From contig JACDTU010000010.1 in the NCBI GenBank assembly GCA_022376465.1, positions 372,001-436,000 on the forward strand: a stretch of 64,000 bases of DNA. Direction: 5' to 3'. Positions 32,660-43,919 of this stretch are shown here, piece by piece. Origin of the DNA: Cubamyces lactineus. Lineage: Eukaryota > Basidiomycota > Agaricomycetes > Polyporales > Polyporaceae. The notes under the pieces were generated by a model, which did no database searches, had not been told where the DNA came from, and saw only the letters and a program-made list of their open reading frames with translations. Made by a program: the position numbers and the translations under genes. The stretch's first letter is position 1; every line of letters starts with the position of its first letter.

Positions 32660-35560
32660 ATGCAGCCCGCGTCGCAGCCGCACGACATGCAGCCCATCGC
32701 CCCCGCTATCAACGGCCTCCCACCAAGCACTCAGCATCCCTCGCTACCCTCCTCCTCTTCAGCCTCTGAGAACAACACTCCCATCCCCTCTGGTTCCGCC
32801 GCAAGCCAGTCCAAAAAACCAACCGCGAAGCGGAAACGTACTGCAGACGGTGCCAGCGACAGCGCGGACGGCAGCGCCCCTGCGCCTCGCACGCGCGACG
32901 GTCCCAAGAAGAAAAAGGCCAATAGGGCTTGCTTCCATTGCCAGAAGGCGCACCTCACCTGTGATGATTGTGAGCATCCCTTTGCCTCTTCGTTCGTCCC
33001 CCGCAGCTATGCGCACGCCGCGCGCCAGGGGCCTGAGAGATAGAGGGGTGCATCGTGCTACTGAGCTCTACGGTCGCTAGTCCCTCCTTCGGTTCTTGCC
33101 TGAGAGGTACATCCTTCCGCGAGACCTGCGTGCGGCGGTTGGTCCCCCCCCTTTCCCATTCCCTCCCTAGTCTATGACGCACCTGTAGTCTCGAACCTGC
33201 CTCAAGGTCTCGCACGCGCACAATCAACAAATGACGCGACCGTCGCTCGCGGGACAGCGCGAGCACGAGCGCTTTATCTCCCTCCGCCGACGTCGTAATT
33301 CCGAATATGCTGCTTCTCCGCGCTGCGGCGATGGCCCGTGAGGTCGGATGTACGACATACGATCTCGCACGCACTGACATGCATCTGTCTCGGTCTCTGC
33401 TCCCGGCTTGATACTCACCCCATTCACGTTGGACTACCTTCGCTACTTTCGCGCGGATCCTGATCATCCCTCCTGCAGCACGGCCATGTCAGAGATGCAT
33501 CAAGCGCGGCATGGCGGACAACTGCACAGAAGGACATCGCAAGAAGGCGAAGTACCTCCTCGACGACGAGGAACTAGGCGAGCCTCACATGACCGTCACT
33601 GCTTTCGCCCCTTGCGCTAATCAAACTCATTATATGCAGAGGCCTTGAAGCGCGCCAAATCTGGGGAAGGTTCATCGAAGGCCACTGAAACGACTGTACA
33701 ACGTAACTCTTTTCGCACTCTCCTATAGCGATCCACGCTTCTCACACTCACCGTGCATTAGCCCAACGTCCACCACACGAGCAGGCCGTCCCACCCACGC
33801 AGTACATCTCCCCCGAGGCGATGTTCCCTGCCTATCAGGCCCCAGCCCAGTACGGTATCCCCGCCGAGGCAGCCAACTTGGAGTACTCCATACTGTCCGC
33901 GATCCTTGGCGGATCGCCCGATTCTGGCTCGGGCGGGTCGCCAGCCACCACGCACGCGCAGCAAGCAGCAGTACCAAATACATCCTACGCGCCAGCGCAA
34001 TCGTCGGGGCTCGCGAGCACATCATGGCCAGCAGAGGCCATCCCTGGGCAATACGCGCCCGCACCAGCGGCGGGGTCACAGGGATATGCGGGCGCAGGTG
34101 CCCAAGGGTATGGTGAGCCACAGCCGCCTCTTGCGATTCAGCCGTCGGATACGACGTTGTCCGCCTCGTCTGCGGGCGGCATTCCCCCAGAGTACATCGC
34201 CCCAGCCGCAACGACGGGCTACCCCGCCGCGGCCCCGGCGGCAGTCCCGTACCCGCAGCAAGCGGGCCAGGGGGGCGGCTTGCAGTACCCAGAGTATTCC
34301 GCTGACCAGTCCCAAGCTCAAGCGCAGGACGCGGCGCCAGGCGCACCACCTGCCGTCGCCGCGGCGCAGGTGGGCACGGGCACGGGCACGGGGGCATACG
34401 CGACGCCGGGGGCGCCGCCGTCCCCGACGTCCTCGTTCCTCTCGCGGCCGCGCCGGAATCCGAGCTCACCGACGGCGGTGCGGCTGGTGCCGAACTGGAC
34501 GACCGGCTCGTCGCTGTGCACGCCGAACGGGACGGAGGGTGCGGTGCAGAGCGTGTACAAGAGCGTGACGAAGGGGTACGATTACACGCAGGGCTACCAC
34601 TTCTTGATGAAGCACCTCAGTCGGCGGTGCGTGTCTTCTTCCCGTACGCTTGCCCTTCCTTTCCAGGGAAGCAGCTGTGAGGCGCAGAGTTGCTGATGCT
34701 ATACTCTTCGCCTTATTTGTAAACTCTCGATTGTGGGTGCGTGTATATGCTCGCTTCCTCCCTGCAATACCCGGATCTGGTGGCGGTGTGCCCATCGATC
34801 CATCGGCCTCATCGCCATCGGCCTACCCCACCACTTCGCACATGCCACCCATCAATGCTCCCATTCTGTACACCCACACGTCGACACACGAGCAGATTCG
34901 AGAAGAACGACATCCTGCGGATCGTGCGCGCGCTGGCGATCGTGCGGCCGTCGTTCATCGCGCTGCAAATGCCGATGACGGAGGAGGACGAGGTGTTCGT
35001 GGAGAAGTGCTTCCAGCGCTCGCTCATCGAGCTCGACAAGCTCGTCTCGTTCTCGGGCACGCCGACCGTCGCGTGGCGCCGGACGGGCGAGATCTGCCTC
35101 GTCGGCCCCGAGTTCTGCATGCTCACCGGGTGGGAGAAGGAGGAGCTCATCGGGCGGAGAAAGTACATCTACGAGGTGCGTCTGTGCATGCGGACTGCTC
35201 GCACCAGCTATCGCTTGACGTTACACTGTGCTGACGGTACTTGTGTGGCGGTAGCTGTTCGAGAACCAGTCCGTGGTCGAGTACTGGGAGAACTTTGCGA
35301 ACCACGCTTTCGAGAACACGACGCAGTCCGTGTACTCGCATTGCGTGCTCCTCAAGCCCAGCGGCGCACCCGTCCCCTGCACGTTCTGCTTCTCGATCCG
35401 CCGCGACATCATGGACCTCCCCAGTCTCGTCATCGGTGCGTGCTTCACGTCGTCGTGTTAGGGAAGGCCTCGAGAGCTGACTGCGTGCTTGGGTGGTCTG
35501 GGTTGGGGAACGATTGTGCGGGCGGATGGGTGTGTAGGTCAATGGCTACCGCTGTTATAG
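32660..35560 (+). CDS. ert1: ERT1-type Zn2Cys6 / PAS transcription factor (gluconeogenesis activator)
   Basis: Nuclear regulator of gluconeogenic and alternative-carbon genes, 606 residues. Exons are 32660-32969, 33479-33577, 33640-33702, 33762-34626, 34896-35175, 35255-35435 and 35538-35560. The cluster reads [17 protein letters not shown], then [16 protein letters not shown], supplying six cysteines; intron 1 (509 nt) cuts between the third and fourth. [13 protein letters not shown] follows and is diagnostic for the ERT1/AcuK group. The middle is Pro/Ala/Tyr/Gln-rich. The C-terminal half is a PAS-like domain ([40 protein letters not shown]). Intron 2 begins with GC (CTAG|GCGAGC); only this non-canonical donor keeps the frame. 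The last exon encodes just GQWLPLL after the final splice. Confidence 0.92.
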
Positions 35561-36575
35561 CACGGCGTGCAAGCAGGAGTGGTCCGTGTCCTCGCTCGCA
35601 TCATCGTCCTTGTTTCTGCCTGTCTGTCGCCTCGAGCTCGCCCCCGCCCTCGCCTTGGTTCCTGCGTTCGTCCCATACTAATATTTTGCATGAATGTATT
35701 TGTGCCTGCTCTCCTCGCTGTCTCGCTCCCCTTACCCTTACCCTTCCTCATTCCCACGATCCCAACCCTACCCCCTACCCACCTTACCACGGACGATTAC
35801 ACCCATTTTACCGACCCTGCGATCCCCACCCTCACTTTCACCCTTGCCCCTCTGCCCTCCCCATCGCTCTTCGTCTCGTCTTCCAAACATTATGGCATGC
35901 TGCATGCTACACGACCGCTACGACGAACGCCATGACCCGCCGACGCGTCGCCCGCGCCCTGATACTCGAACAACCAACCGCGCGATTGTATCACAAACTT
36001 ATTCCTCATCGTATCCGTATATCGTACGGCCTTCCGCTGCCGTCCCAGCTTCCATTATCTCCGTGTCTCCTACCTACCTACCGCTCGTGTCCGTCCACGC
36101 CCTTTCTGTCCGCCGTTATTTATTGTCCGGTCCGGAAGCGTACCTCCGCACAGCCTGGCATCCGAGTAGATAGTGTGCAAATCGAAGTCAAGAAGACAAC
36201 AACAGTATCAGCGTGGCAGCCCCTCTTAGAGCTTCAAGAGATCGTTCGTGAGCTGGGGCGCCCCGTTGCGCATCGGTCGCTCGGGCTGTCCGTGGGCCTC
36301 ACAAGTCGCGCAAGGAGATCTGGATAGTACAGCCGAGTTATGAGGTGACTAGAGGTGTCCGCGAAGTAAGAAACATCACTAAGCTGAGAACGAGCCCGAA
36401 GGACGAAATCTCTAAGGTACGTGCCGTCCAAAGGTTGAGGAACCGACACCCTCCACACACACACCCACTCTCCCCCCAATCCCACCAACCTCCCTTATGC
36501 CCCTCTCCGCGTCCAGCGCGCCCTGCCGTCCACCTCCCAGCTCCCAGCTCTCAACTCCCATCCTCCCCATCTGAC
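35561..36575. other. Intergenic between convergent ert1 and PRA1 genes
   Basis: About 1 kb, pyrimidine-rich on the plus strand around 35740-35880. It is probably the 3' UTRs of two convergent genes. The long open frame that crosses it is a composition effect. Confidence 0.5.
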
Positions 36576-37560
36576 TTAGACGGAGTCCTGGACAGCAGCA
36601 TACTCGCTCTCGATCCCGGGCTCGACCATGCACGCGTGGCCGAGGATGAGGACGGCGGAGGCGCCGACGAGCCAGAAGAACGTGCTGAACGGGGACGCGA
36701 ACCAGAGCAGCGGAATGCCGATCACGAACAGGCCGGTGTAGAGCGACTTTTGCGTGATGACGTGCTCGCCGACTTGAATCGGGTCCGCGCCTGCGGTGTG
36801 GGACACATACGAGCGAGTGTGCGGGAGTGCGGGCGTGGGCGAGTGAGGTAAGGCGAGGTCGTCGGTGTATACGTGACGCCCCCGCGGGGATGTGCAAGGT
36901 GGTGGCGTCGGGCCGAGTGCGTAGGTTGCGGCGCAAAGTGTGGCGGTGGGGGAAGGGTGAGAGAGGACATGGTCAGGATCGGAATAGCGATAACAGAAGG
37001 ACGTAAGACGGACCAAAGCGGTTTATAGCGGCGAAGCCGCCAACGAGGAAAAGGACGGCGAAGACAAGTTGAATGTTCGTAATTCTGTCCGCCAAGGTTA
37101 GGACGTAGAGTGAACGGAATGTCAGGGAGATACGTACAAGGCGTAGACGGCAAGGATGCCAACAAGGAGTCCATAGTTTCCTGTGGTCGGCTAGGGTGAG
37201 TCCTCGGTCCTCGGCAGTGCAGAATGAGTAGAACTCACCTGAGAAGTAGCGAGTGTTGTAGGATATACGCTGTGAGGTAGGACGCGAGTTTAGCATTCAC
37301 GCGTGGGCACGGCAGAATGGAGAGGGGTCAAACGGGATGCGTACATGTGTTGCCTGGTTGAGGTCGGCAGGGCGGGATATGCGGGTGTGGTCAAAGAACT
37401 CTGAGGGCGGGCGGAGTGCGCTGAGACGGGCCTCCTGCAGAATTGTTTCAAGAGAAAGATGAGTATGGCGTGCACGAGAAGGCCTGAGAGAAGGCAAGCT
37501 GAGTCTAGGACGGACCCGGAAGGACTTGATTGTTTCGGTAACGCGCATGACGGTCTCCAT
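36576..37560 (-). CDS. PRA1-family (prenylated Rab acceptor / Yip3) membrane protein
   Basis: Small ER/Golgi membrane protein that handles prenylated Rab GTPases during vesicle traffic, 191 residues. Exons are complement of 36576-36790, 37014-37084, 37138-37180, 37239-37269 and 37345-37560. PRA1 marks are EFFDHTRISRPADLNQAT, RISYNTRYFSGNYGLLV, two pairs of hydrophobic segments separated by a short loop with VGEHVITQKSLYTGLFV, and PLLWFASPFSTFFWLVG. The C-terminus VEPGIESEYAAVQDSV is acidic, as in the family. The last intron is 223 nt while the others are 50-80. The start lies 313 bases from the divergent CDC26 start. Confidence 0.92.
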
Positions 37561-37873
37561 GGTGGTGTGTGTTCAAAGGGTTGTGCGAGGTGAGTGCAGG
37601 GGTGTGTTCGCGAGCGGTAGTGCGGCCGAGGGGAGGCTATGTGCAGGAGAGAGCGAGGCGGAGGTGGAGGTGGTCGATGATTGCAAAGGAACGGAGGCTC
37701 GTCCGGATTCGATATGTACGTGTTTGACGTAGCCAAACAAGCGCCCGCGCCCGCAGCCTCTCTGCCTTTGTGCTCTGTCTTCATTGTTCCACGCTCACCT
37801 CCCCCGCAGCCCATTCCTCCTCTTTCTCTTCTTCCGCAGCTCGGACACGTTAGACCGCCACGACAGCCCCGAC
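37561..37873. promoter_or_regulatory. Compact divergent promoter, PRA1 / CDC26
   Basis: 313 bases separate the two start codons, so both genes must share this promoter region or use overlapping elements. The half next to CDC26 is CT-rich on the coding strand. No specific factor site was identified. Confidence 0.5.
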
Positions 37874-38095
37874 ATGATCAGGAGGCCGCCCACGCAAATC
37901 CCGATGACGGACATGGATGTCCAGCAGGTCAGAGAAGCCCTGGCCCGTCAGCGGGCTGGCGCGGCAGCCCAGCCAGCCGCCGCGCCCGTCACTCCTGCGC
38001 AAGCACCAGCACAGAACGTGCCGTATCACCATGTGGATGAGGCAAGGAAGAAAAGAGATGCGATGACGCGCGAGGAACGCCTCGGCTTGCGGTAG
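37874..38095 (+). CDS. cdc26: APC/C subunit CDC26-like small protein
   Basis: Unspliced 73-residue protein. Its N-terminus MIRRPPTQIPMTDMDVQQVR matches the conserved start of Cdc26/APC12 (Met, hydrophobic, Arg-Arg, x, Pro-Thr), the segment that inserts into the TPR groove of Cdc16/Apc6 and stabilises it in the anaphase-promoting complex. An Ala/Pro/Gln-rich linker and a basic EARKKRDAMTREERLGLR tail follow. Human CDC26 is 85 residues, so the length fits. The ATG at 37874 is preceded by Asp and Ser codons in frame, but only this start gives the conserved N-terminus. Proteins this short are often missed by gene finders. Confidence 0.8.
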   Translation: MIRRPPTQIPMTDMDVQQVREALARQRAGAAAQPAAAPVTPAQAPAQNVPYHHVDEARKKRDAMTREERLGLR

Positions 38096-38672
38096 TGGCA
38101 TGTCAGTCCAATGCTCCTTGGATGCTGAGATATATTCGCTGACCCGCCGACCACCTAGATTGATACCTCAATCTCCTTGTATGACTAGATGGTTAATCAC
38201 GGATCCTTGTATGATACAGAACAGGACAGTGCCGACAGTACCGCCTGACGTTGATAACGCTCTCGCCAGAGTCGATCCTGCGTCGCCTTTGCTGCCTTTC
38301 TTTGATCAGCGGGCTACCACCTCGTCTATACATCCGCTCTGAATTTCTTTGTGCGATAGGCTAGACAGCTAGCCGTGGAATCTCGGGCTCTGGAGGTCTG
38401 TGGCTGGATCCGTATCCTATCGCACTGACTATCCTAGGCGACGCTTTCTCGCGGTGATATCGCTCTTACAAAAATCGGTCTTCGGTCTCCTTTGCTGTCT
38501 CTCTTTCAAAATGCGGGACGTATCCCAGGCGAGGTGATGTCAGTGACGGTTTCATAACAGTCGTTGTGTCCCAGTGGCACTGTCGCCTTTGTGGCCAAAT
38601 TTGTGTGCCTTGCCACGGGCACCTTATATTCAACTCTCGACAGAAGATGCCTCCTTGGCCACAACGACCAAC
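38096..38672. other. Intergenic upstream of the F-box gene
   Basis: 577 bases. The F-box frame is open upstream to about 38574, but the first ATG in frame is 38673. No other signal was seen. Confidence 0.5.
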
Positions 38673-39903
38673 ATGCCGAACGGAGCCACTCTTCCAGAGT
38701 TACCAGTCGAGGTAACAGAGAACGTGCTCGACCAACTTCGAGGAGACTCCAAGACTCTTGCCGTATGTTGTCGTGTCGGGCGCAACTGGTACCTACGGGC
38801 TCGGTATAATCTGTACCACACAGTCCACCTTGACATCGACAGCATCGGCAAATTCTTCAAGGCTGTGGCACGGGACCCTGCCCTCGCAGAATTGATGCGC
38901 GACTTCTCGCTTCACGGACTATGGAAGAACCCCTCTACACCTCCGGATTTCCTGCGCACCACCAACCTGCGGATCTTACGCTTGAACTTCATCGACACAC
39001 GCAACTACTGGCTGCCGACCGTCATCAGCCACGCCACGAATTCCGTTACGGAGCTGAGCCTAACGCATTGCTTCACCGAGGACGTGCGCTCGCTCATGCA
39101 TTTCCTCAGGATGTTCCCCCGCCTGAAGCACTTTGCCGCGGCGGAGATGCGCATCCAGATGCAGCCGGACGAGGAGACGATGGCGGACATCCCGGAATTT
39201 CCGGTGTTGCGCAGCTTGTGTCTGTCGGGCTTTGGTGGACTGCCTTTGCGTCTCGTCAATACCCTCATGGGCATCGAGGGCGCGCTGAGCCATCTCTCTG
39301 TATTGAAGATCAAGCTGTCGGTGGGCGAGCTAGCGAGGTTCAACCAGGTGCTCGTGTTGATAGGGGACGACTTGGGTGAGCTGGAATTAACGGTCGAGCC
39401 GGACGATACGACTCTAGGTACGTCCCGGGCCCTTCTTCCGTTTTCTTCTTCCGGTTTTCCTTCCCCGTGCCGACTTACCTACTTACATGACATGAACATT
39501 CGCAGACCCTGAGTCCACCCCACTCTCGCTCTCCGCGTGCCCCAAGCTATCCTTCCTCACAATCGACTTCCGGCTCCTGCACCCCAAGCCGTCCTCACAC
39601 CCCGACCACCTCGCCTGGCTCCCGCACATGCTCTCGAGCGTGCGCTCCAAAGGCCTGCGCGACGTCAAGCTCATCATGCGCGCCTCTGGGGCGCGCACCA
39701 AACAGGACATCGACGTCCTCCCGTGGGCGAAGGTCGCGCGCGCTCTCCGCGCAAAGCGGTTCGCGTCGTTGAAGAGGGTTGTCGTGAGGATCGTGCGCGG
39801 GGGAGGGGTGAAACGGTTTGCGGTGGCGTATGTGAAGGAGAGGCTGGCGGCGGTGGAGAGGAGGGGGATTTTGCGGTGTTTGCAGACGGGCGGGAGCTCG
39901 TGA
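38673..39903 (+). CDS. F-box protein with degenerate leucine-rich repeats
   Basis: Probable substrate receptor of an SCF ubiquitin ligase, 380 residues in two exons (38673-39417 and 39506-39903). The F-box is at residues 7-50: LPELPVEVTENVLDQL, TLAVCCRVGRNWYLRARYN. It is followed by irregular Leu-rich segments (LRILRLNFIDTRNYWLPTVI, SVTELSLTHCF, VLRSLCLSGFGGLPLRLV) as in the large expanded F-box families of Agaricomycetes. The C-terminal 100 residues are basic. The target protein cannot be predicted. Such genes are often lineage-specific duplicates. Confidence 0.85.
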
Positions 39904-40386
39904 TGCGTGGGGAGGACAATCCGGACTTTTGTGATGTGAGCTGGACTGTTTGTACGATCGTTGTGCGTTGAATGATATACGAAGGTGTTTGTCAAGCGCA
40001 TTGCCTGTACAATATTTTGCTGAAGGAGTCTGTAACTGATACAGACCCTGCGTTTGATGACTGACTCGCGAGTACTCTTGTGGCAATCTACGACCCCGAC
40101 TATACTTGCAACGGTTGCCGTTGTGCTCAAGTTCGAACGACGAACTTCGAGCTTCGAAGACGGAAGTACTACATGACCCTAACCTGATGAGTACTCCGGT
40201 GCCTGTATTTTCACGTGCGAAGACGGACCGGGACATCTATGGGCGTCTATGTGTAAGTGGCTCGCGTGCGGAACGGACGATCGAGTGCAAGCCCGGCCGA
40301 CCTCCCGAGCTCTCTGCCACTTGTCGTCTTCACGCCGTCTTTGCCGTCTCTCTCACTCTGTCTGCGGTACTTCAAGACGTTCTACG
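39904..40386. other. Intergenic upstream of pex5
   Basis: 483 bases between tandem plus-strand genes; the region just before the start codon is CT-rich. No gene or RNA was seen. Confidence 0.5.
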
Positions 40387-43283
40387 ATGTCTTTGCCTAT
40401 GCTCATGAATGGTGCGGAGTGTGGGCCGTCGAATCCGCTCCAGGGGTTGTCGAAACGATTCGACCAGGATCGAGGGATACAGCAGGTGAGCGAGAGACAT
40501 CCCCGCTTAGCCCCGCCGGTACATGTACTGGGGTATTGACATGGGGTTGTAGGATCAGTTTGCTGCTGGACGTGCTGGCTCGTCTAAAGAGGTGAGCGAT
40601 AGCGAACGTCATGCGGACGCCATAGTTCTTAACCACGTACAGACATTTCGGAGTCAATACTCCCCCGCACCAGGTGTAGACCAAGATGCTGCAAGGTTCT
40701 TCTCAGCCAGCCATTCTCCTTCGCCTGCACTTTCTGGTGCACCTACCCCCTTTGATCTGTCCGCGCTCCACCGCAACCTGCCCGCCGCCCATTTTCAAGC
40801 ACCTGGTGTGCACATGCAGTCGCCTGCACAGGCGCCTGTCTTGCAGACACCCGGACCTGCAGCATGGGCTGCAGACTTCTTGCAACAACAGCCGGGTCCT
40901 TCAGCGTCTCATATGCTATCCGGGCAGGGTGTTGAGCGCCAGGCGACGCCCTTGTCCCGGGAACAGACCATGTCGCCCGTGGTTCAGGGCGCGGCTGGTG
41001 CATTTATGCCGAGTACGTGTCCTTGTCAGAAGGCATCATTGCTACAATCGATTTTGATATTGATTTTGTGTGCGTAGGCATGGCGTGGAGCCCGCCGATG
41101 GCGCTGCACAATACACAGTATGCCCCGATGTCCGGGGTCCAGCAACAAGGCGCGTCTCAAATTAAGGCTTCTCACATCGATGGTCTGTGTGGGGTTGTTC
41201 GTTCTTGATATGTGCCTGCCGTAATGACCGCCCGAGGGCCCGCTCAACAGATGCCAAATGGGATCAGGAATTCCGGTCACAGGAGCTCTCGCTCAACTCA
41301 GCGACGGACGCGCCCGTCTCGTCCGTGGCTGCCGAGCGCACAGAGGCAGCTTCACGGACGCAGCCGGCGCACGAGGCAGACGAGCTCGCACGCACCGCTG
41401 GGCTGCTCCTCGACACCGTGCAGGGCGAGACGAACCCGAAGTTCAAGAACAGCGCCTTCATGGGTCTCATGCGCCAGTTACGTGATCGGGAACTGATCGT
41501 CGAAGGAAATGATTTTGTGCAGCGGGACGATGCGTCCGGCGCGCAAACCACCGGGGACGTGAAAGGCAAAGGGCGCGCGGCGGACGGACCAGCCGCGACG
41601 GGAGGTTTCAGACAGCTTCCCACGCACCAGCGGCCTGTTGCCGGCGCCCCCGAGTGGGGCACCGCAGAAGGACAGCAGCACGAATCGACCTCTGAGACTG
41701 AAACTACAAGGCTCGGCGAGGAGGACCCCAACGATGCGTACTTCCGGGCGGAGAACGAACACTACATTGCGATGCAGGCGGCATTAGAGCATATCCATCA
41801 GACGGCCGCTGCGGCCATCCGACAGTACGCTCAGACGGCAGAATGGGACAACTTGCAGCGGGATTGGGAGGCCTTTGAGGCGAGCTCGGTCGGTATTCGC
41901 CCGCTAACTGCTTACCAGTTCCAGGCGAACAACCCATATCTCCATGGAGAAGCTTCTCGCACTAGGCATCACACCGCCCACGGGGGCATTCCAGAGACGC
42001 TCTACGAGGTGGGTTCTATCGCCTCAGGGGCAGCGTGCGGTATGAACTATGTCTTATCGAACTCCGACTGCAATACAGAGCGTACTCGAGCTCGAAGCCG
42101 CTGTCCAGCGTGATCCTACCAACGCGGCACGTTGGTACGAGCTCGGCGTCAAGCAGCAAGAGAACGAACGCGAACAGAAGGCAGTTCAGGCCTTGCGCCG
42201 CGCGCTCGAGCTCGATCCCACACACCTCCCGTCCTGGCTTGCGCTCGCGGTCTCGCACACGAACGAGGGCGACCGCTCGGGCGCATACAGCGCGATCAGG
42301 GAGTGGGTGAGCCGCAACGAGCGCTACGCAGCCGCTGTCGCGCAGTTCCAAGCCACCCACCCCGAGCGGGAGGATGCGAGCCAGGGCGAGAAGCTGACGA
42401 ACCTGATGCACTGCTTGATGAGCATCGTCCGCGAGAACGCGGGCGGCGAGATCGATGCCGATATACAGATTGCGCTTGCTGTGCTATTGAACACCAACGA
42501 GGTGCGCCCTGTGCAGCTGCTCCTGAGCTGGAGTCCGATGTATGCGGATGGCTGACCTGGGTGCGGATGACTCTTAGGAGTATTCCAAGGCACGAGACTG
42601 TTTCACGACGGCGCTAGCGGTGCGACCTGACGTAGGTGGCCGACAGGTTCAGACCGGTGATCCCGGATGCTCATAGGCATGGGTCTGACACACAGGACTG
42701 GCTGCTGTATAACCGAGTCGGCGCAACGCTTGCCAACAGCGGGCACCCCGACGAGGCGTTGCAATACTACTACAGCGCGCTCGAGCTGAACCCGGCTTAC
42801 ATCAGGGCAAGGTGCGTCAGCGGTCTCAGAACGTACCGTCCTCGCCTCCTGACTCCGATATGGCTTAATGCACAGATTCAACCTCGGGATCTCCTGCATC
42901 AACCTAAGGGTGAGTTGTGGGACCACTGGCACCCAAGTATCCCGGATGTCAGTCTCATCTGGCCATATCTCTGTAGCGCTACGACGAGGCTGCGCAGCAC
43001 ATCCTGGATGCGTTGATCCTCCAAGACGGCGACAGTGTGCAGGACTCCGACGCGGGCGACAAGCGGGGCGTCACTTCATCAGCGCTGTGGGACAGCCTCA
43101 AGACGTGCTGCTTGCATATGCAGCGGCTCGATCTCGCGACCCTGTGCGACCGACGGGATTTGGAGGGTGCGTCGCGTCTCCCGCTTCTCATCGCCGACCG
43201 GGAACGAGTGATACTGACACGCGCCCGACCGTGCACGCGCCGCGCTTTCATCAGCCTTCCGTCTGAACTATAGCATGCAGTGA
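40387..43283 (+). CDS. pex5: PEX5 peroxisomal PTS1 import receptor
   Basis: Cycling receptor that binds SKL-type C-termini in the cytosol and delivers cargo to the peroxisome membrane. It has 738 residues in eleven exons: 40387-40485, 40553-40591, 40643-41012, 41078-41182, 41251-42008, 42079-42501, 42578-42631, 42696-42811, 42876-42909, 42977-43166 and 43255-43283. The N-terminal AECGPSNPLQ carries the conserved Cys (residue 12) used for export ubiquitination. Pentapeptide Pex13/Pex14 motifs include WAADF and WDQEF. TPR repeats occupy the C-terminal half (ARWYELGVKQQEN, PSWLALAVSHTNEG, DWLLYNRVGATLANSG, YIRARFNLGISCINL). The C-terminus is ALWDSLKTCCLHMQRLDLA with a short last exon. All splice phases agree. 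Confidence 0.96.
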
Positions 43284-43919
43284 TCATCTGTTGTACGGCA
43301 GACTCCTCCGTGGGGAAATTGTAGTTTTCTGCTCTTCGTGAAGTCAGGGTCGGCGCCAAAGATGCTCTCAGGTTCGGCTCACGGTCACATTCACTCAGGG
43401 CGTGTCACGTAAGTCGATATCGCCTTCACAGCCCCAGGCGCCTCGAGAGCCTAGATTGGTTCTGTGCAACATCCAGCGTCAGACACGTGCTGGATTACAC
43501 GGTCCACTCTGGGTGGGCCTGGACGTCTATTCTTGAGCCTCTGACCTCCTTCGAGTGGACGGGGTTGCTAATCACCATAGATGCGGCCCGTCTGCTGTTG
43601 AATTGTCGCGCCTGGACGGCAGCTACGACCGTCCAGTCGCAGGCTCGAGAGCGCTGGATGCGGAGAATTCTCGCAGACCATGTCCCTCGTCCAAGACCTT
43701 CCTGTATCTTGAGGCATGCATACCGATGTTCCTTGGCTGGGTAGGCCTGCTCTTGAACTTCTGACCTACTGCGCGGCCCAGTTTACCCGCTGCTTGTCGT
43801 ATAAAGCGTTCGCGAGCGTTCCGAGACGTCAGTATCTCATCACACATTCCTCTGACTGCCTACAATCCCCCTCGGCATATCAAACTCCAAGACACAGCCA
43901 CTAAACCTCGGTAGCCGAG
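43284..43919. other. Intergenic upstream of the aldo-keto reductase gene
   Basis: 636 bases between tandem plus-strand genes. Open frames here overlap in several phases and have no motif. Confidence 0.5.

Noticed and set aside
34741..36327. 528-codon open frame on the plus strand over and beyond ERT1
   Set aside because: It crosses ERT1 introns and the convergent 3' region in one frame; the ERT1 exon model explains the coding part and the rest is low-complexity.
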